A stretch of 50,763 bases of DNA, from assembly GCA_023391285.1 (NCBI GenBank), contig JAEWBF010000032.1:1-50763 (forward strand), written 5' to 3'. The notes beneath the pieces were generated by a model. It saw only the letters and a program-made list of their open reading frames with translations. It did no database searches and was not told the DNA's origin. Below, piece by piece: positions 24,778 through 33,264 of this stretch; positions within the stretch are counted from its first letter, which is position 1, and each line of letters begins with the position of its first letter. Made by a program: the position numbers and the translations under genes. This stretch comes from Verrucomicrobiota bacterium. Its GTDB lineage: Bacteria; Verrucomicrobiota; Verrucomicrobiia; Opitutales; Opitutaceae.

Positions 24778-24803
24778 GCGGGCGTCACTGAGACCCGCCC
24801 GCC
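24774..24803 (+). terminator. GTAG-type palindrome between the convergent regulator gene and pheT
   Basis: GTAG (24774-24777) includes the TAG stop of the response regulator. Arms GGCGGGCG (24777-24784) and CGCCCGCC (24796-24803) make an 8-base stem with an 11-base loop. It sits between two convergent genes only 29 bases apart, so it may act as a bidirectional terminator, although no U-tract follows in either direction. Confidence 0.5.
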
Positions 24804-24806
24804 CAA

Positions 24807-27263
24807 TCATTTCCGCACCGTCCAGCCGTTCGTCTTTACGATCTCATCCTGGATCTTCTGGAACGCCGCGTTCACCTCGTCGTCGGTCAACGTCCGGTCC
24901 GCCGCACGGAACGTGAGCGCAAACGCGACACTCTTCTTTCCTTCCGGCAAACCCGTGCCTTGGTAAACGTCGAAGACCGCCACACGCTCCAGCGCGAACG
25001 CATTTCCAACCGCCGCGCGCGCCACTTTCGTGAGCTGCTTGCGCACGTCGTCCGCCGGCGTCGGCGCATCGACCACGAGCGCAAGATCGCGCAACGCCGC
25101 CGGGAACAGGCTGAAGTCACTGTAACGACGACGCACGCTCTCGGCCGTGATCTTTTCGGGCAGGATCGCGAAGAAGCCCGCGTAAACCTTGCCTTCGATC
25201 CCGAGCGATTTTGCCAGCGCGAGATCGACCAGTCCAAAGCGAGCCGTCCAGCCGCCCAACATCTCACCCGCGCCCGCCGCATGCCCCGACTGCCAACCGA
25301 AGCTCGGCTCCGCGATCGGCGAAATCGGCTGACGCGCGAGATCGATTCCCGCCATCGCCGCCAGCGACGTCACGTGATGTTTCGCCGTATAGGAATCCGC
25401 CGCTTCGCGCTGCTTCCAACGGCGTTCGGCGTCTTCTGCGATCACAAACCCAACCGCCGCGCACTCGACCGTCTGTCCGTTGCGCTCGATAAAGACCCGG
25501 CCCGTTTCGCACAAACGGGAAACCGCCACACCGCGCGCTTGGTTGAGCTTCAACGTCTCGAGCAAGCCCGACACCAACGTCGGACGCAGATGCGATTGGT
25601 CCTCGACAAACGGATTCGCCAGCGCGAGTTCCGCCGCCGCCGGAGCCGCAACCGACAACGCGACTTCCTTCGCCGGACGCAGCGTGTAGTTCACGCACTC
25701 GTGGAAATCGTGACCGACGAGATAATCCGTCACCCGCCGATTGAAGAGCACGATCGGATCGTCGTCGCCCACAAGACCGGGCGAACTCACGACCGTCGCC
25801 GGGATCTTTTCCGTCCCGTAAAGTCGCAACACCTCTTCGACGAGGTCGATCGGACGATCCAGATCGTCGCGCCAGCTCGGGATGCTGACCGTCCACGCCG
25901 GACCGCGACGCTCCGTCGGCTCCTCGCGCGTCACCGTAAGCTCGAGCGAATCGAACGCCGCGCGCATGTCCGCGGCGGGAATGTCGAAGCCGAGTTTCTC
26001 CGTGATGTAATCGTGCGTGACGACGACTTCGCGCTGCCACGGCACGTCACCGCCGACCTTGAACGCCGGCCCGGCCACCTGCCCGCCGGCCGTTTCAATG
26101 ATGAGATCGATCGCGCGCCACGCCGCTTCCAACGTTCCATGCGGATCGACGCCGCGCTCATAGCGATACGAAGAATCCGACGAAAGCCCGAGCGCGCGCG
26201 AAGTCGCCCGCACCGACTGACGTTTGAAGATCGCGCATTCGAGCACGAGATCCGTCGTGTCGTCACTCACGCCCGAGTTTTCGCCGCCCATGATGCCGGC
26301 GACAACGACCGGTTTCTGCGCGTCGGCAACTACCAGCATCTTTGAAGTCAACGTCCGCTCCTTGCCGTCGAGCGTCAGGATCTTCTCACCTTCGGCCGCC
26401 GGACGAACCACGATCTCGTGGCCGCCGAGTTTGCGCGCGTCGAACGCGTGCAACGGCTGGCCGGTTTCGAGCATCACATAGTTGCCAACGTCGACGACAT
26501 TGTTGATCGGGCGCAGGCCCACCGCTGCAAGCCGTCGCTGCATCCACTCGGGTGAAGGACCGATTTTCACGCCGGTGATGACGTGCGCCGTGTAGAGCGG
26601 GCAAAGCTCAGGCGCGGTGACGCTGACATTGCGCAACAGCTCCGGGCGTGCGGGCAAATTGGATACATCGCCCCGGAATTTCTCCTGCGGATACTTCAGC
26701 GGCAGCTTGAACCACGCGGCGAGTTCGCGCGCGATGCCGAGGTGCGACAAACAATCGGGACGATTCGGCGTGATCTCGATGTCGAACACCGTGTCGCCCG
26801 GCGGCAGCACGTCGTTGATCGGCGTGCCGAGCGCGGGCGAACCAGAGAGGATCAACAATCCCGCATGTTCGCTGCCAAGCCCAAGTTCGTCCGGCGCGCA
26901 CATCATGCCGTCCGAAGACTGGCCGCGGATCTTCGATTGCTTGATAACGAAGTTGCCCGGCAGCACCGCGCCCGGAAGCGCGACCGGCACGCGATTGCCC
27001 GCGTCGCAATTCGGCGCCCCACACACGATCGTCTTCACGCCGCCCGCCGAGCCGACATCGACCGTGCAAACGGAAAGCTTGTCGGCGTTGGGGTGTTTCG
27101 CGCGCGTAAGGATTTCACCGACGACGACGCTCTCGAGTTTCGGCGCACCGGTGGAAATGACGTTCTCGACCTCGAACCCGAGGAAAGTAATCGCACGGCA
27201 AATCTCGTCCGTGGACGCAGTGAGTTCGACGTAGTCGCAGAGCCAGTTGAGGGAAATTTTCAC
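24807..27263 (-). CDS. pheT: Phenylalanyl-tRNA synthetase beta subunit
   Basis: 818-residue tRNA-binding subunit of the (alpha-beta)2 enzyme. N-terminal KISLNWLCDYVEL, an EMAP-like tRNA-binding domain (about 40-150), the B3/B4 editing region, a B5 DNA-binding-like fold, a catalytic-like core and a C-terminal FDX-ACB anticodon-binding domain (about 725-818) occur in order; length is normal for the bacterial form. The start is GTG with no visible Shine-Dalgarno. It is separated from pheS by an inverted repeat instead of the usual tight junction. Confidence 0.97.
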   Translation of the reverse strand: MKISLNWLCDYVELTASTDEICRAITFLGFEVENVISTGAPKLESVVVGEILTRAKHPNADKLSVCTVDVGSAGGVKTIVCGAPNCDAGNRVPVALPGAVLPGNFVIKQSKIRGQSSDGMMCAPDELGLGSEHAGLLILSGSPALGTPINDVLPPGDTVFDIEITPNRPDCLSHLGIARELAAWFKLPLKYPQEKFRGDVSNLPARPELLRNVSVTAPELCPLYTAHVITGVKIGPSPEWMQRRLAAVGLRPINNVVDVGNYVMLETGQPLHAFDARKLGGHEIVVRPAAEGEKILTLDGKERTLTSKMLVVADAQKPVVVAGIMGGENSGVSDDTTDLVLECAIFKRQSVRATSRALGLSSDSSYRYERGVDPHGTLEAAWRAIDLIIETAGGQVAGPAFKVGGDVPWQREVVVTHDYITEKLGFDIPAADMRAAFDSLELTVTREEPTERRGPAWTVSIPSWRDDLDRPIDLVEEVLRLYGTEKIPATVVSSPGLVGDDDPIVLFNRRVTDYLVGHDFHECVNYTLRPAKEVALSVAAPAAAELALANPFVEDQSHLRPTLVSGLLETLKLNQARGVAVSRLCETGRVFIERNGQTVECAAVGFVIAEDAERRWKQREAADSYTAKHHVTSLAAMAGIDLARQPISPIAEPSFGWQSGHAAGAGEMLGGWTARFGLVDLALAKSLGIEGKVYAGFFAILPEKITAESVRRRYSDFSLFPAALRDLALVVDAPTPADDVRKQLTKVARAAVGNAFALERVAVFDVYQGTGLPEGKKSVAFALTFRAADRTLTDDEVNAAFQKIQDEIVKTNGWTVRK

Positions 27264-27277
27264 GGGGAAGTAGGTTG

Positions 27278-27343
27278 CCCGCGAATCACGCGAAAACTCG
27301 CGAAAAGGCCGGAGTCCTTCGTGTGATTCGCGTGTTTCGCGGG
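27278..27343. repeat. Inverted repeat between pheS and pheT, sister of the gat element
   Basis: Arms 27278-27294 and 27327-27343 pair at 16 of 17 positions (one A/T change at the ninth base). The right arm, TTCGCGTGTTTCGCGGG, is identical to that in the gatA/gatB element, while the loops differ. The element fills most of the 87-base junction; pheT starts 15 bases beyond it. Confidence 0.9.
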
Positions 27344-27350
27344 AGGTGTC

Positions 27351-28394
27351 TCAGGCGAATTGTTTCAGGAAGCGGAGGTCGTTTTGGTAGAAGTAACGGA
27401 TGTCATCGATGCCGTAGAGGAGCATCGCGAGACGTTCGAGGCCCATGCCGAAGGCATAACCGCTCCAGACTTCGGGATCGTAACCGACGTCGGAAAACAC
27501 GACCGGATCGACCATCCCGCAGCCGCCGATCTCGATCCATTCCTTCTTCACCTTCGGCAGATGCTTCGCGCTCAGATCCACTTCGAAGCTCGGCTCGGTG
27601 TAGCCGAAATAGTGCGGACGGAAACGCGTCTTCGTGTCCTTCCCGAGCAGCGAGGCGAAGATGTAATCGAGCAACGCCTTCAGGTCGCGCACCGTGACGT
27701 TCTTGTCGACGTAGAGGCACTCGAGCTGGTGGAAGTTCGCCGAGTGCGTCGCGTCCGTCGTGTCGCGGCGATACACGCGGCCCGGCGAAACGATGCGGAT
27801 CGGCGGCTCGCCTTTCAGCATCGTGCGGATCTGCACCGACGAGGTGTGCGTGCGGAGAAGGTATTTCTCTTCCGGATACTTCTTCGAGACGTTCCCGAAG
27901 CGCGCATTCGCCGGGAAATAGAACGTGTCCTGCGCATCGCGCGCCGGGTGATCGGCGGGCGTGTTGAGCGCGTCGAAGCAGTAGTATTCCGTTTCGACTT
28001 CCGGACCATCCGCGACGGTGAAACCGACCTTGCGCAGGATCCGGCACATCTCCTCACGCACCAGCGTGAGCGGATGATACGTGCCCGGCCCGATCTCGGG
28101 CGAAGGCAGCGTCGGATCGACCGCGGGCCCGAGTTGCGCCTGAAGTTCGTTCGCTTCGATGGCACGCAGCGCCTCGTCCAGCAATACCTGCACGCGGCCC
28201 TTGGTTTCGTTGATGAGCTTGCCGAGCGCCGGGCGCTGCTCCTTCGGCACGCTGCCCATCTGTTTCATGAGCGCGGTGAGCTCGCCGTTGGGACCGACGT
28301 AGCGGGCCTTGGCGGCTTCGAACTCCGGACGCGTTTTCAGCGCGGCGAGCTCGTTCTGCGCTTTGGCAACCAGGGCGGAAAGTTGATCTTGCAT
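27351..28394 (-). CDS. pheS: Phenylalanyl-tRNA synthetase alpha subunit
   Basis: 347-residue catalytic subunit charging tRNA-Phe. N-terminal coiled-coil region (about 1-80), then the class II core: motif 2 in RIVSPGRVYRRDTTDATHSANFHQLECLYVD, the phenylalanine pocket region FGYTEPSFEVDL, and motif 3 GYAFGMGLERLAMLLYGIDDIRYFY. The ATG at 28394 has no Shine-Dalgarno but is preceded by an inverted repeat and a terminator-like hairpin, which suggests that its expression is controlled separately from rpmI-rplT. Confidence 0.98.
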   Translation of the reverse strand: MQDQLSALVAKAQNELAALKTRPEFEAAKARYVGPNGELTALMKQMGSVPKEQRPALGKLINETKGRVQVLLDEALRAIEANELQAQLGPAVDPTLPSPEIGPGTYHPLTLVREEMCRILRKVGFTVADGPEVETEYYCFDALNTPADHPARDAQDTFYFPANARFGNVSKKYPEEKYLLRTHTSSVQIRTMLKGEPPIRIVSPGRVYRRDTTDATHSANFHQLECLYVDKNVTVRDLKALLDYIFASLLGKDTKTRFRPHYFGYTEPSFEVDLSAKHLPKVKKEWIEIGGCGMVDPVVFSDVGYDPEVWSGYAFGMGLERLAMLLYGIDDIRYFYQNDLRFLKQFA

Positions 28395-28408
28395 GAATAT
28401 GGGGAGGA

Positions 28409-28467
28409 ACCACGAAACACACGAAAAGGAACTCCGCGTTTTTCGTGTATTTCGTGTGTTTCGTGGT
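28409..28467. repeat. 18-bp perfect inverted repeat between rplT and pheS
   Basis: The arms ACCACGAAACACACGAAA (28409-28426) and TTTCGTGTGTTTCGTGGT (28450-28467) are perfect complements. The sequence is the gat/phe 17-mer with two internal G-to-A changes (CGCG to CACG), so the families are related. It lies between the rplT terminator and the pheS start and would form the 5' leader of pheST mRNA. Confidence 0.92.
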
Positions 28468-28471
28468 GATT

Positions 28472-28507
28472 AAAAAAAAAGGACGGCACCTCGCTCGAGG
28501 CCCGTCC
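28472..28507 (-). terminator. Intrinsic terminator/attenuator between rplT and pheS
   Basis: On the minus strand GGACGG (pairing with CCGTCC; plus-strand positions 28502-28507 and 28481-28486) forms a GC-rich stem with a partly self-pairing loop (GCCTCGAGCGAGG), followed directly by nine T (28472-28480). This is a textbook intrinsic terminator for rpmI-rplT. It stands where E. coli keeps the pheST attenuator, but I see no phenylalanine-rich leader peptide. Confidence 0.85.
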
Positions 28508-28526
28508 TCCGGAAAGAGACAGGGAG

Positions 28527-28547
28527 GCGAGCCTTTGCCGGGCTCGC
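28527..28547 (-). promoter_or_regulatory. Second hairpin just downstream of rplT
   Basis: GCGAGCC (28527-28533) and GGCTCGC (28541-28547) form a perfect 7-base stem with a 7-base loop, 20 bases before the terminator stem. It has no T-run. It could be part of a tandem terminator or an alternative fold that controls read-through into pheST. Confidence 0.5.
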
Positions 28548-28559
28548 GTTTGTCAGAAC

Positions 28560-28940
28560 TTAGGCCTTCGCGGCGGAGGCCTTGGTCTTCAACGCGTCCT
28601 GGGCTTGCTTGACCAGGGCGTTAAACGCCACCTCGTCGCGAATCGCGAGATCGCTCAGCACCTTGCGGTCGAGCGTGATGTTGGCGGCCTTCAGGCCTTC
28701 GATGAACCGGCTGTAGCTGATGCCGGCATTGCGGCAGGCGGCGTTCAGACGGACGATCCAGAGCGAACGGAAGTCGCCCTTCTTCTTGCGGCGATGCGCA
28801 TAGGCATACTGCCAGGCGTGCTGGACCGCTTCTTTGGCGTAGCGGAACAGCTTCGATTTATTGCCGAAATAGCCCTTGGCGTATTTCAGCACTTTCTTGC
28901 GGCGCTTGCGCGACGCGGGGGAGTTGGTTGCACGAGCCAT
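28560..28940 (-). CDS. rplT: 50S ribosomal protein L20
   Basis: 126 residues, basic, an early 23S rRNA-binding assembly protein. MARATNSPASRKRRKKVLKYAKGYFG, FRYAKEAVQHAWQYAYAHRRKKKGDFR, LWIVRLNAACR and the C-terminal globular part LDRKVLSDLAIRD are canonical. In other bacteria L20 represses its own operon by binding mRNA. It follows rpmI after a 90-base space that contains a hairpin. Confidence 0.99.
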   Translation of the reverse strand: MARATNSPASRKRRKKVLKYAKGYFGNKSKLFRYAKEAVQHAWQYAYAHRRKKKGDFRSLWIVRLNAACRNAGISYSRFIEGLKAANITLDRKVLSDLAIRDEVAFNALVKQAQDALKTKASAAKA

Positions 28941-28971
28941 GTTAGTTTTTCCTTTTGATCAGGTTAGTCGC

Positions 28972-29002
28972 CGGCGGGTCGGCTTTTAGGTTTCACCCGC
29001 CG
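28972..29002 (-). promoter_or_regulatory. Hairpin between rpmI and rplT
   Basis: CGGCGGGT (28972-28979) and ACCCGCCG (28995-29002) form a perfect 8-base stem with a 15-base loop in the rpmI-rplT spacer. No T-run follows on the minus strand. A role in L20 autoregulation is conceivable but unproven; a processing site or palindromic repeat is equally possible. Confidence 0.45.
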
Positions 29003-29030
29003 TGCGAAATTTCAGTGGATGCCTGGCTTC

Positions 29031-29225
29031 TTAGAGGCCGAACGGCAGCGCACGCTTGAGCGGCGCGGCGTGACCTTCAGCCACCAGCTTGTCACGCGAG
29101 GCCCGACGCTTTTGCTTCGAGCTTTTCGTGGCGAGCAAGTGACGGAAGCCGGGCGTGCGGCGCACGAGCTTGCCTTTGGCGGTAAGCTTGAAGCGCTTGG
29201 CGATGGACTTCTTCGTCTTTTGCAT
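29031..29225 (-). CDS. rpmI: 50S ribosomal protein L35
   Basis: 64-residue basic ribosomal protein. MQKTKKSIAKRFKLTAKGKL, then RRTPGFRHLLATKSSKQKRR, are the L35 signature. The frame stays open upstream to 29471, but only the ATG at 29225 gives L35. infC, which usually precedes rpmI, is absent: the next gene upstream is divergent, so rpmI-rplT has its own promoter in the 217-base space 29226-29442, where I could not pick out clear boxes. Confidence 0.98.
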   Translation of the reverse strand: MQKTKKSIAKRFKLTAKGKLVRRTPGFRHLLATKSSKQKRRASRDKLVAEGHAAPLKRALPFGL

Positions 29226-29442
29226 GGGAAGAGCGGTCGAAAACAGAGAAGCGCGCCCAGGGTGTAAAGGGTAAACTTCGCCGCGTTTCGCATCGTATCG
29301 GCGTCCGCCCGACGAGCGACAAAGCAGTCCTCCGGATTCCAGCGAGCAATGAATTCTGAAATCGTCGACTCCGCTTCGATCGTTCGCGCGTAACTCCAAG
29401 CGCAAAGATGCTTCACCACGCGCTCCCCCAACTCCGCCGATC

Positions 29443-31104
29443 ATGAAACGAGAACTCCTCGCCGGCCTCACGGCCGCGCTGCTTGCCCTCTCCAGCCTTC
29501 ACGCCGCGGCCAAAGAGCCGCTCTACGACGGTCTCGGCAACTACTCCCGCAAAATCACCACCACGTCCGCCGAAGCTCAACGTTACTTCGACCAAGGCTT
29601 CGCGCTGCTGCACGGCTTCAACCATGGCGCCGCCGTGCGCTCTTTCCAACAGGCGGCCGCACTTGACCCGGAGTGCGCCATGGCCCACTGGGGCGTCGCA
29701 CTCGCTCTGGGCCCTCACATCAACGTTCCTTTCGTTCCCCCACCCGCCGCCGAACAAGCCTGGCAGGCGATGCAACTCGCTCAACAGCACGCCGCGAAAT
29801 CGTCGCCCGTTGAACAGCAACTCATCGCCGCGCTCGCCCATCGCTACGCGTATCCACAACCCGAGGACCGCTCGCCGCTCGACCGCGCTTACGCCAACGC
29901 CATGCGCAAGGTCTGGCACGATCATCCGAACGACGCCGACATCGCCGTCCTCTTCGCCGAATCGCTCATGACGCTCCGCCCCTGGGATCAATGGACGCCC
30001 GACGGCCAACCGCAGCCCGGCACCGAGGAGGCGATCGCCGCGATCGAAGCGGCGTTCAAACTCAACCTCCAGCATCCGCTCGCGAATCATCTCTACATCC
30101 ACGCCGTCGAAGCTTCGAAAAATCCCGAGCGCGCCACCGCCGCCGCCGATCGCCTGCGTCGATTGCAACCCGGCCTCGCCCACAACGTCCACATGCCGTC
30201 GCACATCGATATTCGCAACGGCCGCTGGCACGACGCGATCGTCGCGAATCAAAACGCGATCGAAGCCTCGCGCCGTTTCCGCGAGCGCGCCGGCCCCGCC
30301 CAAGGCCCACTTCTCCTCTACAACGCGCACAACCGCCACATGCTCGCCTACGCCGCGATGATGACCGGCCGCCAGGAACTCGCCGTGAACGAAATTCGCC
30401 AGATGGTCGACGACCTGCCCGCCGATTTTATCAAAGACTTCGCCGTCGCGACCGACGCCTACATCGCGATGCCCTACGAAGTGCTGCTTCGCTTCGGCCG
30501 CTGGGATGACGTTCTCGCCATCGCCGAACACCCGGACCATCTGCCCTTCGCTCGCGCGATGCGTCACGCCGCCCGCGGCATCGCCTACGCCGCCAAAGGC
30601 GAGATCGCCTCCGCCCGCGCTGAACAACAAAACTATCTGACCGCGCTCCCGCTCGTTCCCGCAACGACCAGCGCAGGACCCGTCGCCGTCCACACCATCC
30701 TCGCCGTCACCACTCCCATGCTGGAAGGCGAGATTCTCTATCGCGAAGGAAAGATCGAAGAAGGCATCGCGCGCCTGCGTGAAGCCGTGCGCGCCGAAGA
30801 CGCCCTGCGCTACATCGAACCACCCGCGTGGTTTCTACCCGTGCGCCACGCGCTCGGCGCCTCACTGATGCAAGCCGGCCGCTTCGCCGAAGCGGAAGAG
30901 GTTTATCGCGAAGACCTGCAACGCCACCCCAACAACGGCTGGTCGCTCTTCGGGCTAGCCGATAGTCTCCGGATGCGCGGCCGCCTCGACGAAGCCGACA
31001 AAATCGCCGCACAATTCGATGACATCTGGCGCAACTCCGACACCCGCATCACCTCGTCGTGCCTGTGCCTGCCTCGTGCGGACGCGACGACGGCCGTTCG
31101 CTAA
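29443..31104 (+). CDS. Exported TPR-repeat protein
   Basis: 553 residues with a signal peptide (MKRELLAGLTAALLALSSLHAAA). The mature part carries TPR-like helical pairs; FDQGFALLHGFNHGAAVRSFQQAAALDPECAMAHWG (about 49-84) is the clearest. A conserved-looking AHNVHMPSHIDIRNGRWHDA block in the middle is typical of a widespread family of exported TPR proteins of unknown function. A Cys-containing C-terminus (SSCLCL) is unusual. It stands alone on the plus strand, and its stop overlaps the convergent folC stop by three bases, leaving no room for a separate terminator. Confidence 0.85.
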   Translation: MKRELLAGLTAALLALSSLHAAAKEPLYDGLGNYSRKITTTSAEAQRYFDQGFALLHGFNHGAAVRSFQQAAALDPECAMAHWGVALALGPHINVPFVPPPAAEQAWQAMQLAQQHAAKSSPVEQQLIAALAHRYAYPQPEDRSPLDRAYANAMRKVWHDHPNDADIAVLFAESLMTLRPWDQWTPDGQPQPGTEEAIAAIEAAFKLNLQHPLANHLYIHAVEASKNPERATAAADRLRRLQPGLAHNVHMPSHIDIRNGRWHDAIVANQNAIEASRRFRERAGPAQGPLLLYNAHNRHMLAYAAMMTGRQELAVNEIRQMVDDLPADFIKDFAVATDAYIAMPYEVLLRFGRWDDVLAIAEHPDHLPFARAMRHAARGIAYAAKGEIASARAEQQNYLTALPLVPATTSAGPVAVHTILAVTTPMLEGEILYREGKIEEGIARLREAVRAEDALRYIEPPAWFLPVRHALGASLMQAGRFAEAEEVYREDLQRHPNNGWSLFGLADSLRMRGRLDEADKIAAQFDDIWRNSDTRITSSCLCLPRADATTAVR

Positions 31105-32384
31105 AAATCCTGCAACCGACTCTCACTCGGGCCGCGCGAGGGCTCGATGTGCGCGAGCACCTCGCCCGCCAGATACACCGATCCGGAAACCACCACCGTG
31201 TCGCCCGGCTCGCCCACCGTGCAAACATCCGGCGCGGGGAAAATCCGCTCGATCGATCCACGCACCACCCGCCCCGCGAAGGAATTCGGCACCAGCGATT
31301 GCAATTCTTCGAAGCGACACGCGCGACTCTGCGCCGGCACAACGAAGTAAACCTCGCGTGCATACCGGCAAAACACGTCCACCAACGCCTTCGCCCGCGA
31401 AACACCAAGCACACCGCCGATAATCACGGGAGGCCGGCCCGTCGCTGCGACGAGACCCTGCAGATTCGCCGCGAGCGCCCCGGCCCCCTCGGAGTTGTGC
31501 GACGTATCCACAATCACGCGACGCCGGCCCACGATGAACTCCTGCCACCGCCCCGACCACCGCACCGCCTTCAAACCTTGCTCGATGGTTTCAGGACGAA
31601 TTTTCCAACGCTCGGACAGGGCCCGCACCGCCAGCACCGCCGTGGCGGCGTTCCACCGCTGATAGACGCCCGAAAGACTCGTCGAAGGATAATCCTCCAC
31701 CTCCTCCCCAAACGATTCCGTCACCGAATGGACCGGCGACTCCCGTGATCGTGCGATTTCGACAATCGTCGCCAGCGCCGCTGCCGGTAACCGCCCCACC
31801 ACCACCGGCCGACCCGGTTTGATGACCCCGGCTTTCTCCGTCGCAATATCTTCCAGCGTGTTGCCCAAAACGTCGCAGTGATCGAAGCCGATCGACGTGA
31901 TCACACTCACCTCCGGCGTCACGATGTTGGTCGCATCCAGCCGGCCGCCGAGCCCGACCTCCAAACACGAAACATCGCACTTCTGCCGCGAGAAGTGAAC
32001 AAACGCCATCGCGGTCATGAATTCGAAATAACTCGGCGGCTCCTCGTCCGGGCTCATCGCGAGCGGCGCCATTTCAGCCACGTAAGCGGCGATTTCTGCA
32101 TCGCTGAGCGGGCGGCGGTCCACTTGCACCCTTTCGCCGAGTCGCACGAGATGCGGCGAGGTATACAATCCCGTGCGCCAGCCCGCCGCCCGCAGGATCG
32201 ATTCGATCATCGCCGCGACGGAGCCCTTCCCGTTGGTCCCCGAAATATGAATACACGGCACCGCTTCCTGCGGATTGCCCAACCGCTCCGCAAAACGCCT
32301 CATGCGATCCAATCCGAGTGCGACGCCCCGGCGCTTGAGCCCCAACAAAAATTCCCTCGCAGCGGCATAATCCATGGCGGTCAT
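31101..32384 (-). CDS. folC: Folylpolyglutamate / dihydrofolate synthase FolC
   Basis: 427-residue Mur-ligase-fold enzyme that attaches glutamate to dihydropteroate and/or folates. Seen are a DRMRRFAERLG segment near the N-terminus, P-loop SGTNGKGSVAAM (48-59), YTSPHLVRLGERVQVD, VGLGGRLDATN, FDHCDVLGNTLEDIATEKAGVIKPG and the C-terminal VDTSHNSEGA motif. The ATG at 32384 overlaps the pabC stop (ATGA). It is the last gene of pabB-pabC-folC. Confidence 0.95.
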   Translation of the reverse strand: MTAMDYAAAREFLLGLKRRGVALGLDRMRRFAERLGNPQEAVPCIHISGTNGKGSVAAMIESILRAAGWRTGLYTSPHLVRLGERVQVDRRPLSDAEIAAYVAEMAPLAMSPDEEPPSYFEFMTAMAFVHFSRQKCDVSCLEVGLGGRLDATNIVTPEVSVITSIGFDHCDVLGNTLEDIATEKAGVIKPGRPVVVGRLPAAALATIVEIARSRESPVHSVTESFGEEVEDYPSTSLSGVYQRWNAATAVLAVRALSERWKIRPETIEQGLKAVRWSGRWQEFIVGRRRVIVDTSHNSEGAGALAANLQGLVAATGRPPVIIGGVLGVSRAKALVDVFCRYAREVYFVVPAQSRACRFEELQSLVPNSFAGRVVRGSIERIFPAPDVCTVGEPGDTVVVSGSVYLAGEVLAHIEPSRGPSESRLQDF

Positions 32385-33262
32385 CCCAACACGTTCCGCG
32401 CGCCGGCGGTGGCCACCAGCGACTCGCGCCATTGTTGTCGCAAAGAAACGACCATCGGATGCGCGTGCGATGCAAACGCACCCAGTTCGACGCGATCGTC
32501 TTCATCCCAGACCCTCTCCACCGGCGTGATGCCCCGCACCGCGTTCAACACCAACACCGCATCTGCGCTGAGCATCTCCGCCAACTCGGCGCGCACCGCC
32601 CGCGCAGGAAGCCCGGTCGCCAACACCCACGCGAGGCATGTTCCTTCCACCGGCCCGAGCGAAGGATCCGGAAAGCGCAATTGTCCGTCCTTCACCCAAG
32701 CAACGCTCTGTCGTGTCGTTTCCACGACAAACCTTGCTTCGCGCGAAAGAAATAATCCTTCATCGGATTCCGCCCGCGAACGCCGCGAAAGTTCGTTCGC
32801 CCCGAGCAACGCGTTCGCGTAGTTGAGGCTCTTGGGCCGCGGCAACCACTCGCCGTTGTCGCGCAACGTGCGGAGCACTCGCAGAGCGATACCTTGCGTC
32901 GTCGGTTTCGCCGGCAGCGGTCGCATCGTCAACAACTCCGCCGGCTGGGCGTCGATCGGCCCACCCGTAAGCGTATAGCGAAACACCGCGTCGCTCATCC
33001 CGCTCGCCGCGAGCATTTGCCTAACGATGTCGCACAATCGCGCCTCATCGCGCGCGAGAAAATTTTCCGGAATCGCGAGCCCCGCCGCCGCACACGCCCG
33101 TTGCAGACGCGCAAGGTTGAACGGCCAGTGATGCGGACGCCCGCCGCTCGTGCGAAAGGTTTCGAAAAAACCGAGTCCGAAAAGCACCGCGCGATCGCTG
33201 ATCGGCAAACGTGCGTCGTCCGCTGGCAGGAGTTTGCCGTTGAAGTAAACGGAAGCGGACAT
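32381..33262 (-). CDS. pabC: Aminodeoxychorismate lyase-like class IV aminotransferase
   Basis: 293-residue fold-type IV PLP enzyme; PabC splits 4-amino-4-deoxychorismate to p-aminobenzoate and pyruvate. YFNGKLLPADDARLPISDRAVLFGLGFFETFRTSGGRP is the family N-terminus, a lysine in RPKSLNYANALLGANEL is the likely PLP Schiff base, and ARFVVETTRQSVAWVKDG plus GITPVERVWD follow. Branched-chain or D-amino-acid aminotransferases share this fold, but the position between pabB and folC supports PabC. Confidence 0.88.
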   Translation of the reverse strand: MSASVYFNGKLLPADDARLPISDRAVLFGLGFFETFRTSGGRPHHWPFNLARLQRACAAAGLAIPENFLARDEARLCDIVRQMLAASGMSDAVFRYTLTGGPIDAQPAELLTMRPLPAKPTTQGIALRVLRTLRDNGEWLPRPKSLNYANALLGANELSRRSRAESDEGLFLSREARFVVETTRQSVAWVKDGQLRFPDPSLGPVEGTCLAWVLATGLPARAVRAELAEMLSADAVLVLNAVRGITPVERVWDEDDRVELGAFASHAHPMVVSLRQQWRESLVATAGARNVLG

Positions 33263-33264
33263 GT

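Noticed and set aside
27264..27350. A small coding gene in the pheS/pheT spacer
   Set aside because: The spacer is filled by the inverted repeat; open frames through it only translate the repeat.
31101..31104. Frameshift or fusion at the TPR/folC convergent end
   Set aside because: The two stops simply overlap by three bases on opposite strands; both proteins end normally.
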